Origin: Sphingomonas dokdonensis
Lineage (GTDB): Bacteria; Pseudomonadota; Alphaproteobacteria; Sphingomonadales; Sphingomonadaceae
Length of the DNA: 64,000 bases
Reading direction: 5' to 3'
NCBI RefSeq assembly: GCF_002197685.1
Contig: NZ_NBBI01000001.1
Span: 620,001 to 684,000, forward strand
Shown: piece after piece, positions 26,074 to 34,909 of the stretch
Layout: the number at the start of each line of letters is the position of its first letter
How positions within the stretch are numbered: the stretch's first letter is position 1
Translations under genes and position numbers: made by a program
The notes under the pieces: generated by a model
Told to the model about the DNA's origin: nothing
Seen by the model: the letters and a program-made list of their open reading frames with translations, nothing else
Database searches by the model: none

Positions 26074-27271
26074 GGCAGAGGCCGCAACCGTATCGCAACG
26101 GGCGAACATCATCGTCCGTGGGTTTGTCGCCGTCACGGCGCTGCTCGTTTCCGCCTGCTCCACCGTGGTGCCGCGCGGGCCGACCGTGCCCACCGGGCCG
26201 ACCAAGGCGCCGCCACCGGTCGCCCGGCCGGACGTGGGCGTGGAGGCCGGGATCCCGCGCGATACCGCGCGCAATCGCGTGGCGTTGCTCGTGCCGCTGT
26301 CGGGCACCAATGCGGGCGTGGGCAAAAGCCTGGCGAACGCGACGATGCTGGCGCTGCTCGATACCAAGAACGAGCAGGTGCGGATCACCAACTACGATAC
26401 CGCGACCGGTGCGGCGGCGGCGGCACAGCGCGCTGTGGCCGATGGCGCGCAGCTGATTCTCGGCCCTTTGCTGTCCGAAGACGTGCGCGCCGTGGCCCCG
26501 ATCGCGCGGCGCGCGGGGGTGCCGGTGCTGGCCTTTTCCAACGACACCAGCGTCGCCGGCGATGGCGTGTATCTGATGGGCTATACGCCGTCGCAATCGA
26601 TCGAGCGGGTCGTCGAGTTCGCGCGCAGCCGCGGCGTGACCAATTTCGGCGGGCTGGTGCCCAACGCTTTGTACGGCACGCGGGCGTCGACGACGTTTCT
26701 GCGCGCGGTGGAATCGGCCGGTGGCCGGGTTGTCGCGCTGCAGACCTATGATCGCACGGCCAGCGATGTGAGCGACGCGGTGAACCGCATGGCCAAGGAC
26801 GCGCCGTTCGATGCGGTGCTGATCGCCGATTCGGCCGGCACCGCCGCGACGGCCGTGCCGCTGCTGCGCCGCATGAGCCCCAATGCCAAGGTGCTGGGCA
26901 CCGAATTGTGGAACAGCGACAATGGGGTCAGCGCTCGTCCGGCGCTTAACGGCGCCTGGTTTGCGAGCGTTTCCAATGGCCTGTACCGGCAATTTGCCGC
27001 CAAGTATCGCGCGCGGTTCGGCTCCGCGCCCTATCGGCTGTCCAGCCTTGGCTATGATGCGGTGCTGCTGACGGCCCGGATTTCGCGCGACTGGAAGGTC
27101 GGCGCGGCATTTCCCGAAACGCGCCTGCGTTCGGGCGAAGGCTATGCCGGGATCGACGGGCCGTTCCGCTTCGGTCGCGACGGCGTGGCGGAGCGCGCGC
27201 TTGAGGTGCAGGAAATCCGCAACGGCAGCACCACGGTTGTTTCACCAGCGCCCGCCAATTTCGGGCGCTGA
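26072..27271 (+). CDS. Penicillin-binding protein activator lipoprotein (LpoA/LppC-like)
   Basis: 399 aa. The signal sequence with lipobox (VTALLVSACS, Cys near residue 29) marks an outer-membrane or periplasmic lipoprotein. A Pro/Thr/Gly-rich linker leads to a periplasmic-binding-protein fold (VALLVPLSGTNAGVGKSLANA, then VLGTELWNSD and GYDAVLLTARI). This matches the C-terminal domain of LpoA, which in E. coli activates PBP1A. It lacks LpoA's N-terminal TPR domain. ATG 26072 has GAGGAG five bases upstream. The frame extends upstream only through antisense rsmI sequence. Confidence 0.87.
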   Translation: MAEAATVSQRANIIVRGFVAVTALLVSACSTVVPRGPTVPTGPTKAPPPVARPDVGVEAGIPRDTARNRVALLVPLSGTNAGVGKSLANATMLALLDTKNEQVRITNYDTATGAAAAAQRAVADGAQLILGPLLSEDVRAVAPIARRAGVPVLAFSNDTSVAGDGVYLMGYTPSQSIERVVEFARSRGVTNFGGLVPNALYGTRASTTFLRAVESAGGRVVALQTYDRTASDVSDAVNRMAKDAPFDAVLIADSAGTAATAVPLLRRMSPNAKVLGTELWNSDNGVSARPALNGAWFASVSNGLYRQFAAKYRARFGSAPYRLSSLGYDAVLLTARISRDWKVGAAFPETRLRSGEGYAGIDGPFRFGRDGVAERALEVQEIRNGSTTVVSPAPANFGR

Positions 27272-27301
27272 CGCCTTTTACCTTTCCTACAAGGATCGTT
27301 T

Positions 27302-27949
27302 GTGATGTTCGCCTGGTTCCAGCGCCTCCTTCCGAAGCGCGGCAATTTCTTCGAGCTGTTCGATGCGCATGCGGCGGTGACGCTGCGCGCGGCGGAGGCG
27401 ACGACCCGGCTGTTTGCCGGGGACGCAAATCCGGAAAAGGTGATCGCCGAGGTGAAGGACCTGGAGCACCAGGCCGACGACATCACCCGCACGGTGCTGC
27501 AGAGCGTGCGAATCACCTTCCTGACGCCGTTCGACCGCAGCGCCATTACCGATCTGATCGGGTCGATGGACGATGCGATCGACGCCATGGATGCGGCGCT
27601 GACCGCCGTAAGCCTGTACGGCGTGCGCGAGTTCACGCCCGACATGCACCAGATGGCCAGCAGCATGACCGAAGCGGCCGCCGTGACGGTGGAGGCGATG
27701 CAGCTGCTGCGCGACGTGGCGCGCAACGGGCCGCGCATCCACCAGCTGACCGAACGGCTGGTGCAGCTGGAAGGCGAAGCGGACGGGATGCATGAGCGCG
27801 GGCTGAAACGCCTGTTCGAGCGTCATCGCGGCGGCGATGCCATGCAGTTCGTCGTCGAGCGCGAGATCTACAAGCATCTCGAAAAGATCTCCGACGCGTT
27901 TGAGGACGTGGCGAACGAGATCGACGGCATCGTCATCGATCACGCCTGA
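27302..27949 (+). CDS. DUF47 family phosphate transport accessory protein
   Basis: 215-residue all-helical cytosolic protein of the PhoU-like DUF47 family (COG1392), typically encoded just before a PiT transporter and needed for or modulating its activity. Visible: LLPKRGNFFELFDAHA at the start, KDLEHQADDITR with acidic metal-binding residues, FDRSAITDLIGSMDDAIDAMD, and EREIYKHLEKISDAFEDVAN. Start is GTG 27302 (six bases behind AAGGA) or the adjacent ATG 27305. The PiT gene begins 15 bases downstream. Confidence 0.92.
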   Translation: MMFAWFQRLLPKRGNFFELFDAHAAVTLRAAEATTRLFAGDANPEKVIAEVKDLEHQADDITRTVLQSVRITFLTPFDRSAITDLIGSMDDAIDAMDAALTAVSLYGVREFTPDMHQMASSMTEAAAVTVEAMQLLRDVARNGPRIHQLTERLVQLEGEADGMHERGLKRLFERHRGGDAMQFVVEREIYKHLEKISDAFEDVANEIDGIVIDHA

Positions 27950-27964
27950 GCAAAGCAGCACCCC

Positions 27965-28978
27965 ATGCATGAGCTTGCTCTTCCGCTGCTGATCGGGCTG
28001 ATCGCCCTGGCGCTGGCGTTTGATTTTCTCAACGGGCTGCATGACGCGGCCAATTCGATTGCGACGGTGGTCGCCACCCGCTTGCTCTCGCCGGTGCAGG
28101 CGGTGCTGTTTGCGGGCTTCTTCAACTTCGCCGCCTATTTCGTAACGCTCGCAGTACCGAGCTTGCACGCGGTCGCAGAAACGATCGGCAAAGGCTTGAT
28201 CAACAAGGATGTCGTGACGCCTGCCGTGATCTTTGGCGCGTTGGGCGGCGCGATGTTCTGGAACATCGTGACGTGGCGCAAGGGCATTCCGTCATCCTCC
28301 AGCCACGCGCTGGTCGGCGGGCTTGTCGGTGCGGGCGTGACGCACGCGAGCGTCAACAGCATCCAGGTCGGCGGCCTGACCAAGACCATGGCGGCGATCG
28401 TCATCTCGCCGACGCTCGGCATGATCCTGGCCATGCTGGTGATGCTGGCGAGCAGCTGGGCGCTGCGCCGCCGCACGGCACGGCAGGCGGAGCGCAGCTT
28501 CCGCGCGCTGCACTTGTTGTCGTCCGCCGCTTATTCGCTCAGCCACGGGCTGAACGATGCGCAGAAGACCATGGGGATCATCACCGTGCTGCTCTATTCG
28601 ACCGGTTACCTATCGGGTGAATTCGAGGTGCCGCATTGGGTGGCGATCAGCTGCTATATCGCGATCGGCCTCGGCACGCTGTCGGGTGGGTGGAAGATCA
28701 TCGAGACGATGGGATCGCGGATCACCAAATTGTCGCAGCACCAGGGCTTCAGCGCCTCGACCGGCGGCTCGATCGTTCTGTTCACCGCCTCCGCCATGGG
28801 CATTCCGGTGTCCACGACTCACACGATCACAGGCGCAATCATCGGCGCCGGCGTAGCGCGGCGGACCTCGGCGGTGCGCTGGGGCACGGCGAGCAGCGTC
28901 GTAGTGGCGTGGATCATCACTATTCCGTGCTCGGCGGCCGTCGGCGCGTTGTTCTACGGACTGACGCTGCTGTTCTGA
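27965..28978 (+). CDS. PiT family inorganic phosphate transporter
   Basis: 337-residue inner-membrane transporter with the duplicated PiT signature: GLHDAANSIATVVATRLLSP in the first half and HGLNDAQKTMGI in the second, plus GIPSSSSHALVGGLVGAG and GIPVSTTHTITGAIIG re-entrant loops. About ten membrane segments. Low-affinity, metal-phosphate symport is the family function. Operon with DUF47; followed by a clear intrinsic terminator. Confidence 0.95.
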   Translation: MHELALPLLIGLIALALAFDFLNGLHDAANSIATVVATRLLSPVQAVLFAGFFNFAAYFVTLAVPSLHAVAETIGKGLINKDVVTPAVIFGALGGAMFWNIVTWRKGIPSSSSHALVGGLVGAGVTHASVNSIQVGGLTKTMAAIVISPTLGMILAMLVMLASSWALRRRTARQAERSFRALHLLSSAAYSLSHGLNDAQKTMGIITVLLYSTGYLSGEFEVPHWVAISCYIAIGLGTLSGGWKIIETMGSRITKLSQHQGFSASTGGSIVLFTASAMGIPVSTTHTITGAIIGAGVARRTSAVRWGTASSVVVAWIITIPCSAAVGALFYGLTLLF

Positions 28979-28985
28979 TGGTATG

Positions 28986-29015
28986 AGCCGGAGCGACGCG
29001 ATCGCTCCGGCTTTT
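28986..29015 (+). terminator. Intrinsic terminator after the phosphate transporter
   Basis: Perfect 10-bp stem AGCCGGAGCG / CGCTCCGGCT with a 7-base loop, followed by TTTT. Eight bases behind the PiT stop. Confidence 0.85.
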
Positions 29016-29023
29016 GCGCCCCG

Positions 29024-29326
29024 CTATTCGAGCAGCTTGGGCGCTTCCTTCTGAAGCTTGGCGCGAATCTTGTCGGAAAACATTGCCAGGAACGCCGGCA
29101 GTTCGAAGCTGGCGTGGACGTTGGCCGCGGCCACGTCGAGGCGCGCAGCGACGCGTTGCCCCATGCCCTCAACGGTAAAGAACAGGCTGTCACCTTCCCA
29201 GCGATGCTCGGTCACGGCGCCGCCGGGAATGAAATCGGCGAGCTTGCCGAAGCTGCTGCCGATCCGCTCCTTGGCCGCTGCCGTGCCGAGCTGGTGCGGA
29301 ATGTCGACCTCGATCGGGGCAGTCAC
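29024..29326 (-). CDS. Polyhydroxyalkanoic acid system family protein
   Basis: 100 aa, matching small PHA-granule-region proteins ([16 protein letters not shown], then [16 protein letters not shown] and [13 protein letters not shown]). Such proteins are found near or linked to polyhydroxyalkanoate metabolism, but their role is not well defined and no PHA synthase is in this window. GTG start at 29326 overlaps the stop of the VOC gene (GTGA) and has AGGAG eight bases upstream. Confidence 0.8.
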   Translation of the reverse strand: MTAPIEVDIPHQLGTAAAKERIGSSFGKLADFIPGGAVTEHRWEGDSLFFTVEGMGQRVAARLDVAAANVHASFELPAFLAMFSDKIRAKLQKEAPKLLE

Positions 29327-29769
29327 TGGGCGTTCTCCTGTACGGGCAGCGCGGTGGCGAAGAGCTGCGCGTCGTCGGCAAACGCCTTGAACTCGAGTGC
29401 GTTGCCGGAAGGGTCGCGAAAGAACATGGTGGCCTGTTCGCCCGGCTGCCCCTTGAAGCGGATGTGCGGCGCGATGCCGAAGCTGACGCCGGCCTGCTCG
29501 ACCCGCGCGGCAAGTGCCTGCCAATCCGCCATCGTCAGCACCACGCCGAAATGCGGCACCGGTACGTCATGGCCGTCGACCGGGTTGGTGGCGCCGGCAG
29601 GGCGCGCGTTGTCATCGAGATGCGCGACGATCTGATGGCCGCCGAGATCGAAATCGATCCAGCGGTCGCTTGATCGCCCTTCGCGGCAGCCGAGCACGTC
29701 GCCGTAAAAGGCGCGCGCGGCCGCGAGATCGTGGACCGGAAAGGCGAGGTGAAAGGGGCGAAGTGTCAT
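29323..29769 (-). CDS. VOC/glyoxalase family protein
   Basis: 148 aa, one complete vicinal-oxygen-chelate unit pair: [23 protein letters not shown], then [16 protein letters not shown] and [18 protein letters not shown]. The conserved His and Glu positions for a metal site (HLAFPV, HFGVVL, LEFKAF) are present. Dioxygenase or isomerase activity is possible; the substrate is unknown. The open frame continues upstream, but ATG 29769 gives the family start. Coupled to the PHA-system gene. Confidence 0.87.
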   Translation of the reverse strand: MTLRPFHLAFPVHDLAAARAFYGDVLGCREGRSSDRWIDFDLGGHQIVAHLDDNARPAGATNPVDGHDVPVPHFGVVLTMADWQALAARVEQAGVSFGIAPHIRFKGQPGEQATMFFRDPSGNALEFKAFADDAQLFATALPVQENAQ

Positions 29770-29908
29770 GGCGCAGTGATACACCACGCCGGGTCGCATC
29801 GGAAAGAGGGAAGGCAGGGGAAAGAGCGAAGGCAGGCGATCATCCAGGTGGTGAAATCCTGGCGTCGGCCTCTCCCGATCTTCGCGCTTATTTGGTAGCG
29901 CGGCCGCA

Positions 29909-31456
29909 ATGGCTTTGACTTTCCTTGCTCGCCGCCCGGTGCTGTCGTCCGTGTTGCTGGGTGCAGCGGCGGCATGCGGCTTTGCGCCCTTGCAGCTCTG
30001 GTGGCTGACGATCGCGTGTTTCGCGCTATGGATGTTGGTCGTTAACGACGCACCCACACTCAAGGCGGCATTGTGGCGCGGCTGGAGCTTTGGTGTCGGT
30101 CACTTCACGATCAACAATAACTGGTTTCAGCACGCCTTTGACTTTCAAGACAAGATGCCTTCCGTACTGGGCTATGCCGCACCGCTGGCATTGGCGCTGT
30201 ACCTGGCGGTGTACCCGGCGATCGCGGCCGGGCTGGCGTGGAAGATGCGTGAGGATCGCCCGGGTGCAGCCTTTGTACTGGCGTTTGCTGGGGCGTGGAT
30301 CGGGAGCGAATGGCTGCGCAGTGTGGTTTTCACGGGCTATGCCTGGGATCCGCTGGGCGTGATCTGGGTGCCGGTGCAGCCGGTGGCGCATGTGGCAACA
30401 TTGGTCGGAACCTATGCGCTTTCCGGCCTGACGATGTTGCTAGCCGGCGGACTGTTGCTGCTCCCGCGGCGGGCTTTGCCGATCGGGGCGGCGGGGGGCG
30501 GGCTGCTCGCGCTGCTCGGCGCTCAATGGATGAGCTATCGCGGCGCCGTGGAGCCGGTAGCGGCCGATCATCCGGTGATCCGCGTTGTGCAGCCCAACGT
30601 GCCGCAGGACGAGCGCGGCGAAAGCGATGGCGAAATGATGCTCGCCAGGCTGTCGGAGCTGTCTGGCAGGCCGGGGCGTGCGCCGCGGCTGATCGTGTGG
30701 CCCGAGGGGGTGATCCGAGACTATCTGGAAGATGGCTATCCGGCCTATGCCTATGCCACGGAGCCCGCTTTCCTGCGCTGGCGAATGGCACGGCTGCTCG
30801 GCCCCCGCGATACGCTGCTGACCGGCGGGACGGCGCTGCAGTTCGACAGTGCCGGCAATGCGGTGACGGCGACCAATTCGGTGTTCGCGATCGACCCAGC
30901 CGGGCGGCTCGGCAAGGAGCGTTACGACAAGGCGCATCTGGTGCCGTACGGCGAGTATCTCCCGATGCCATGGCTGCTGAAGCCCTTGGGACTGGACCGT
31001 CTGGTGCCGGGGGCGTTCGATTTCGTCGAAGGGCCGGGCCCGCGTGCGCTCGATGTTCCGGGTTTCGGCGCGGTGGGGGTGCAGATCTGCTACGAGATCA
31101 TCTTCTCTGGGCAGGTGGTGAACGGCGCGCGGCGGCCGCGCATCCTGTTCAACCCGTCGAACGACGCGTGGTTCGGTAAGTGGGGGCCGCCACAGCATCT
31201 GGCGCAGGCGCGGATGCGCGCGATCGAGGAAGGGCTGCCGATCGTGCGCGCAACGCCCAACGGCATATCGGCGGTGATCGCGGCGGACGGCACGTTGCTG
31301 GGGACGGTGCCGCACGAGAAGGCGGGCGCGATCGAAGTGCCGCTGCCGCCGGCCGGTGCGCCGACCTTGTTCTCGAAGCTTGGCAACTGGCTGGCCGGGA
31401 TCGTGATGATCCTGCTGGGCGGGACGGCCATTGCCATTCGCCGTCGCGCGCGATAG
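29909..31456 (+). CDS. lnt: Apolipoprotein N-acyltransferase
   Basis: Adds the third acyl chain to outer-membrane lipoproteins. 515 aa with an N-terminal membrane domain (about six segments, to residue 200) and a periplasmic nitrilase-like domain. The catalytic triad is visible: Glu in IVWPEGVI, Lys in [14 protein letters not shown], Cys in VGVQICYE. A last membrane segment ([17 protein letters not shown]) closes the protein. It precedes metK, with a palindrome between them. Confidence 0.96.
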   Translation: MALTFLARRPVLSSVLLGAAAACGFAPLQLWWLTIACFALWMLVVNDAPTLKAALWRGWSFGVGHFTINNNWFQHAFDFQDKMPSVLGYAAPLALALYLAVYPAIAAGLAWKMREDRPGAAFVLAFAGAWIGSEWLRSVVFTGYAWDPLGVIWVPVQPVAHVATLVGTYALSGLTMLLAGGLLLLPRRALPIGAAGGGLLALLGAQWMSYRGAVEPVAADHPVIRVVQPNVPQDERGESDGEMMLARLSELSGRPGRAPRLIVWPEGVIRDYLEDGYPAYAYATEPAFLRWRMARLLGPRDTLLTGGTALQFDSAGNAVTATNSVFAIDPAGRLGKERYDKAHLVPYGEYLPMPWLLKPLGLDRLVPGAFDFVEGPGPRALDVPGFGAVGVQICYEIIFSGQVVNGARRPRILFNPSNDAWFGKWGPPQHLAQARMRAIEEGLPIVRATPNGISAVIAADGTLLGTVPHEKAGAIEVPLPPAGAPTLFSKLGNWLAGIVMILLGGTAIAIRRRAR

Positions 31457-31458
31457 AC

Positions 31459-31478
31459 ATATAAAGCTATCTTTATAT
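31459..31478. promoter_or_regulatory. ATATAAAG-CTAT-CTTTATAT palindrome before metK (possible SahR/ArsR operator)
   Basis: A perfect 8-bp inverted repeat with a 4-base centre, AT-rich in a GC-rich region, 32 bases before the metK start. It resembles the ATAAAG-n4-CTTTAT site described for SAH-responsive ArsR-type regulators of the methionine cycle. The regulator itself is not in the window. It could instead form a weak hairpin in the metK leader. Confidence 0.6.
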
Positions 31479-31510
31479 CCTTATCTCATCATTACTCAGG
31501 CGGAGTTCTC

Positions 31511-32719
31511 ATGCGCCAGTCGTACCTGTTTACCAGCGAGTCGGTTTCCGAGGGTCACCCGGACAAGGTGGCGGACCAGATTTCGGACGCGATCGTCGAT
31601 CTGTTCCTGTCCAAGGATCCCGAGGCGCGCATCGCCTGCGAGACGCTGACGACCACTCAGCTCGTCGTGCTGGCAGGTGAGATCCGCTGCAAGGGCGTGT
31701 ACGAAAACGGCGCGTGGGCGCCGGGCGCGGAAGAAGAGATCGAGGCCACCGTGCGCAACACGGTGAAGCGCATCGGCTATGAGCAGGAGGGCTTCCACTG
31801 GGAGACCTTCCGCTTCGAGAACAACTTGCACGGCCAGTCGGCGCATATCGCGCAGGGCGTGGATGCGAGCGGCAACAAGGACGAAGGCGCCGGCGACCAG
31901 GGCATCATGTTTGGCTTCGCCTGCGACGAGACGCCCGAGCTGATGCCGGCGACGCTGTATTACAGCCATCGCATCCTGCACCGCATGGCGCAGGACCGGC
32001 ATTCGGGCGCGGCGCCGTTCCTTGAGCCGGACGCGAAGAGCCAGGTGACGCTGCGTTTCGAGAACGGCAAGCCGGTGGCCTGCACCGCGATCGTGGTGTC
32101 GACGCAGCACGCCAAGGGCTATGACCAGGGCGACAAGGAAGCCGAGCTTCGCGCTTATGTGAAGAAGGTGGTGGCCGACGTGCTGCCGGCCGAGCTGCTG
32201 TCCGACGCGACCGTCTATCACATCAATCCCACCGGCAGTTTCGAGATCGGCGGGCCGGACGGCGACGCCGGACTGACGGGCCGCAAGATCATCGTCGACA
32301 CCTACGGCGGCGCGAGTCCGCATGGCGGCGGCGCGTTCAGCGGCAAGGATCCGACCAAGGTCGATCGCTCGGCGGCGTACATCACCCGCTATCTGGCGAA
32401 GAATATCGTCGCCGCGGGCCTCGCGACCAAGTGCACCATCCAGCTCGCTTATGCGATCGGCGTTGCCAAGCCGCTGTCGCTCTATGTTGATACGCATGGC
32501 ACCGGGACGGTCGGCGACGACAAGATCGAGGCGGCGATCGACAGGATCGCCAAGCTGGGCGACCTGACGCCGCGCGGCATCCGCACGCATCTTGGCCTCA
32601 ACAAGCCGATCTATCAGCGGACCGCCGCTTACGGCCACTTCGGTCGCGAGGCGGATGGCGACTTCTTCCCGTGGGAGAAGCTGGACCTGGTTGACGATCT
32701 GAAGGCAGCGCTGGCCTGA
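31511..32719 (+). CDS. metK: S-adenosylmethionine synthetase
   Basis: Makes SAM from methionine and ATP. 402 aa. Motifs: [29 protein letters not shown] (ATP-binding) and [16 protein letters not shown] (phosphate-binding loop). ATG 31511 sits behind GGCGGAG. Bounded on the left by the palindrome at 31459 and on the right by a strong intrinsic terminator, so it is probably monocistronic and controlled separately from lnt. Confidence 0.98.
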   Translation: MRQSYLFTSESVSEGHPDKVADQISDAIVDLFLSKDPEARIACETLTTTQLVVLAGEIRCKGVYENGAWAPGAEEEIEATVRNTVKRIGYEQEGFHWETFRFENNLHGQSAHIAQGVDASGNKDEGAGDQGIMFGFACDETPELMPATLYYSHRILHRMAQDRHSGAAPFLEPDAKSQVTLRFENGKPVACTAIVVSTQHAKGYDQGDKEAELRAYVKKVVADVLPAELLSDATVYHINPTGSFEIGGPDGDAGLTGRKIIVDTYGGASPHGGGAFSGKDPTKVDRSAAYITRYLAKNIVAAGLATKCTIQLAYAIGVAKPLSLYVDTHGTGTVGDDKIEAAIDRIAKLGDLTPRGIRTHLGLNKPIYQRTAAYGHFGREADGDFFPWEKLDLVDDLKAALA

Positions 32720-32727
32720 TCATCGGA

Positions 32728-32767
32728 AGCGCCGGCCCGACGACGCGGGCCGGCGCTTTCTTTTTCT
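32728..32767 (+). terminator. Intrinsic terminator of metK
   Basis: Perfect 12-bp stem AGCGCCGGCCCG / CGGGCCGGCGCT with a six-base loop, followed by TTCTTTTTCT. It lies nine bases behind the metK stop, just before the end of the convergent AIM24 gene. Confidence 0.92.
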
Positions 32768-32776
32768 ATCGGCCGA

Positions 32777-33607
32777 TCAGTCGTTGCCGCCGATCAGGTC
32801 GCCGAGCCCGCCCAGCACCGAGCCTTCGCCGCGGTTGCCGCCTGCGCCTTGCGCCGCGGTCATCATCCGCCCGGCGAGGCGCGCGAAGGGCAGCGACTGG
32901 ATCCAGACCTTGCCGGGGCCGGTGAGCCGCGCGAAGAACACGCCCTCGCCGCCGAAAATCATGCTTTTGACGCCGCGCACCATCTCCAGGTCGAAATCGA
33001 TCGAGGGGGTGAAGGCGGCGAGGCAGCCGGTGTCGACGTGGAGCTGCTCGCCCGCGCGCAGCTCACGTTCCACCAGCGTGCCGCCCATCTGAACGAAGAC
33101 CCAGCCGTCACCTTCCAGCTTCTGCATGATGAAGCCTTCGCCGCCGAACAGACCGGTCATCATCCGCCGTTGAAAGGCGACGCCTATCGACACGCCTTTT
33201 GCCGCGGCGAGAAAGCTGTCCTTCTGACAGATCAGCGTGCCGCCAAGGTCGGCGAGGCGGATCGGCAGGATCGTGCCCGGCGTGGGGCTGGCAAAGGCCA
33301 CGCGCGCCTTGCCCGACCCGCGATGGGTGAAGACGGTGGTGAAGATGCTCTCGCCGGTGACGAGGCGTTTGCCCGCGCCGAGCAGCTTGCCCATGAACCC
33401 GCCGTCACCTCCACCGGAGCCGTCGCCGAACACGGTGGTCATGTCGATCGAGGCGTCCTTCCACACGAACGCGCCAGCCTCCGCCACCGCGCTTTCGCCC
33501 GGATCGAGCTCGATCTCGACGAACTGCAGCTCCTGTCCCTTGATCTCGAAATCGATGTCGTCGGACAGGCCGGGACGGGCAGTATGGGACCAGGGGCCGG
33601 ATGCCAT
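32777..33607 (-). CDS. AIM24 / TIGR00266 family protein
   Basis: 276 aa, glycine-rich beta-structure of the AIM24 (DUF124) family: FVEIELDPGESAVAEAGAFV, DGGFMGKLLGAGKRL, GLFGGEGFIMQKLEG and GPGKVWIQSLPF, with a Gly-rich C-terminus (GGLGDLIGGND). Bacterial members have no settled function; the yeast homologue is mitochondrial. ATG 33607 follows AAGGAG. Divergent from the second DUF5694 gene. Confidence 0.9.
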   Translation of the reverse strand: MASGPWSHTARPGLSDDIDFEIKGQELQFVEIELDPGESAVAEAGAFVWKDASIDMTTVFGDGSGGGDGGFMGKLLGAGKRLVTGESIFTTVFTHRGSGKARVAFASPTPGTILPIRLADLGGTLICQKDSFLAAAKGVSIGVAFQRRMMTGLFGGEGFIMQKLEGDGWVFVQMGGTLVERELRAGEQLHVDTGCLAAFTPSIDFDLEMVRGVKSMIFGGEGVFFARLTGPGKVWIQSLPFARLAGRMMTAAQGAGGNRGEGSVLGGLGDLIGGND

Positions 33608-33624
33608 GCGAATGCTCCTTCATC

Positions 33625-33652
33625 GGTGTGTATTGATGAACTAACACACACC
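33625..33652. promoter_or_regulatory. GGTGTGT-n14-ACACACC inverted repeat between AIM24 and DUF5694
   Basis: A 7-bp perfect inverted repeat centred in the 81-base divergent intergenic region, just upstream of the AIM24 ribosome site. It could bind a regulator of both genes; no known motif is assigned. Confidence 0.35.
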
Positions 33653-33688
33653 TGATAGCGCAAGCGCAACAACATGGGGAAGAGGGCG

Positions 33689-34798
33689 ATGCGGGGACGG
33701 CTGTGGGCGGCGATGATTGGCGTCGCGATCGCGCTGGGCGGCGTCGGTGCGGCCGCCGCCGCACAATGGGATCCGCGCGCGCATCGCGCGTTTGCCGGCG
33801 CGGCGACGCAGGTGATGGTGCTCGGCACCCCGCACCTGTCGGGCATGCCCGATACGTTCAAGGGCGCGCAGCTCGCGCCCCTGCTCGACCGATTGGCGCA
33901 GTGGAAGCCCGAGGTGATCACCATCGAGGCGGTGTCCGGCCCGCAATGCGACCATCTGCGGCGCTATGCGGTGCTCCATGGCGACCCGGCCGAGGATTAT
34001 TGCCCCGACGTTGCGGCGGAACAGAAGGCGCTAGGGCTCGACATGGCGGGCGCGACCATCGCGATCGAGGAGGCGCTGGCGGTCTGGCCGGCGACGCCGA
34101 CTGCGGCGCAGCGGCGCCACCTTGCCGCGTTGTTCCTGGCGGGCGGGGATCCGAGCTCCGCTTATGTGCAATGGCTGCGGCTCGCGACCGGTGAGCGGCG
34201 CGCCGGCGACGGACTCGACGCGGCAATGGTGGCGCGGCTGGAGAAAGCGGCGACACGCAAGAACGAGAACATACAGATCGCCGCACTGCTTGCGGCACGG
34301 CTCGGGCTCGAGCGGGTGTACCCCACCGACGATCACACCGCCGACGATGCGGCGGGCGGCAGCGAGGCAGCCGGCAAGGCGGTGAGCGCCGCATGGGACA
34401 ATCCAGCGAGCCACCAGCGCATGGCGGACAGCGCGGCGCTGAACGCGACGCTCGCTACCCCGACCGGCGTGCTTGCGATGTACCGTTACTATAACGATCC
34501 GAAAACTGCACAGCTTGCGTTCGACAGCGATTATGGCGCGGCCTTGAAGGAGCCGTCGCCGTCACACTTCGGCCGCGGCTATGTCGGCTGGTGGGAGACG
34601 CGCAACCTGCGGATGATCGCGAACATCCGCAAGACCGTGCAGCGCAAGCCGGGCGCGCGGGTGCTCTCGATTGTCGGTGCGTCGCACAAGGCGTACTTCG
34701 ACGCCTATCTCGACCTGCTCCACGACGTGAAGGTGATCGACACGAACGCGACCCTTCGACTGTCCGCAGCACCGACCGTCGCGCCGCGCCGACCATGA
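33689..34798 (+). CDS. Exported DUF5694 protein, copy 2
   Basis: About 369 aa from ATG 33689, which has GAAGAGG close upstream (ATG 33674 has no ribosome site). A signal peptide (MIGVAIALGGVGAAAAAQ) precedes VMVLGTPHLSGMPD, WKPEVITIEAVSG, the helical middle with LGLERVYPTDDHTADD, and GARVLSIVGASHKAYFD. It shares with the 24.3-kb protein the GTxH and GAxH ends and an aromatic-x-RN-x-R-x-x segment (ETRNLRMIANI vs YARNIRIFAKL), but is longer by an insert. Probable periplasmic TraB/EreA-like fold; activity unknown. Confidence 0.76.
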   Translation: MRGRLWAAMIGVAIALGGVGAAAAAQWDPRAHRAFAGAATQVMVLGTPHLSGMPDTFKGAQLAPLLDRLAQWKPEVITIEAVSGPQCDHLRRYAVLHGDPAEDYCPDVAAEQKALGLDMAGATIAIEEALAVWPATPTAAQRRHLAALFLAGGDPSSAYVQWLRLATGERRAGDGLDAAMVARLEKAATRKNENIQIAALLAARLGLERVYPTDDHTADDAAGGSEAAGKAVSAAWDNPASHQRMADSAALNATLATPTGVLAMYRYYNDPKTAQLAFDSDYGAALKEPSPSHFGRGYVGWWETRNLRMIANIRKTVQRKPGARVLSIVGASHKAYFDAYLDLLHDVKVIDTNATLRLSAAPTVAPRRP

Positions 34799-34826
34799 TC
34801 GTCGCGGGCGCTGTGCCTCTCAGGCG

Positions 34827-34855
34827 TTGACGCTTCCCGCGTCGCCCCTTTAGTA
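34827..34855 (+). promoter_or_regulatory. Putative sigma-70 promoter for the argD operon
   Basis: TTGACG (34827-34832), 17 bases, TTAGTA (34850-34855). Well spaced and the only good match upstream of argD. Motif only. Confidence 0.45.
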
Positions 34856-34863
34856 AAGCAGGC

Positions 34864-34886
34864 GGGCGGCTCTTTCCGAGCCGCCC
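34864..34886 (+). terminator. Hairpin in the argD leader (terminator or attenuator-like)
   Basis: GGGCGGCTC pairs perfectly with GAGCCGCCC around a 5-base loop, followed by TTGCTATTTC rather than a clean T-run. It lies between the putative promoter and the argD ribosome site, so it is either the terminator of the DUF5694 gene or part of the argD leader. Confidence 0.5.
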
Positions 34887-34909
34887 TTGCTATTTCAAGG
34901 AGACGCCCC

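Noticed and set aside
31457..31510. SAM-II or SAM/SAH riboswitch before metK
   Set aside because: The short AT-rich leader contains only one simple palindrome and no pseudoknot-forming elements that I can see.
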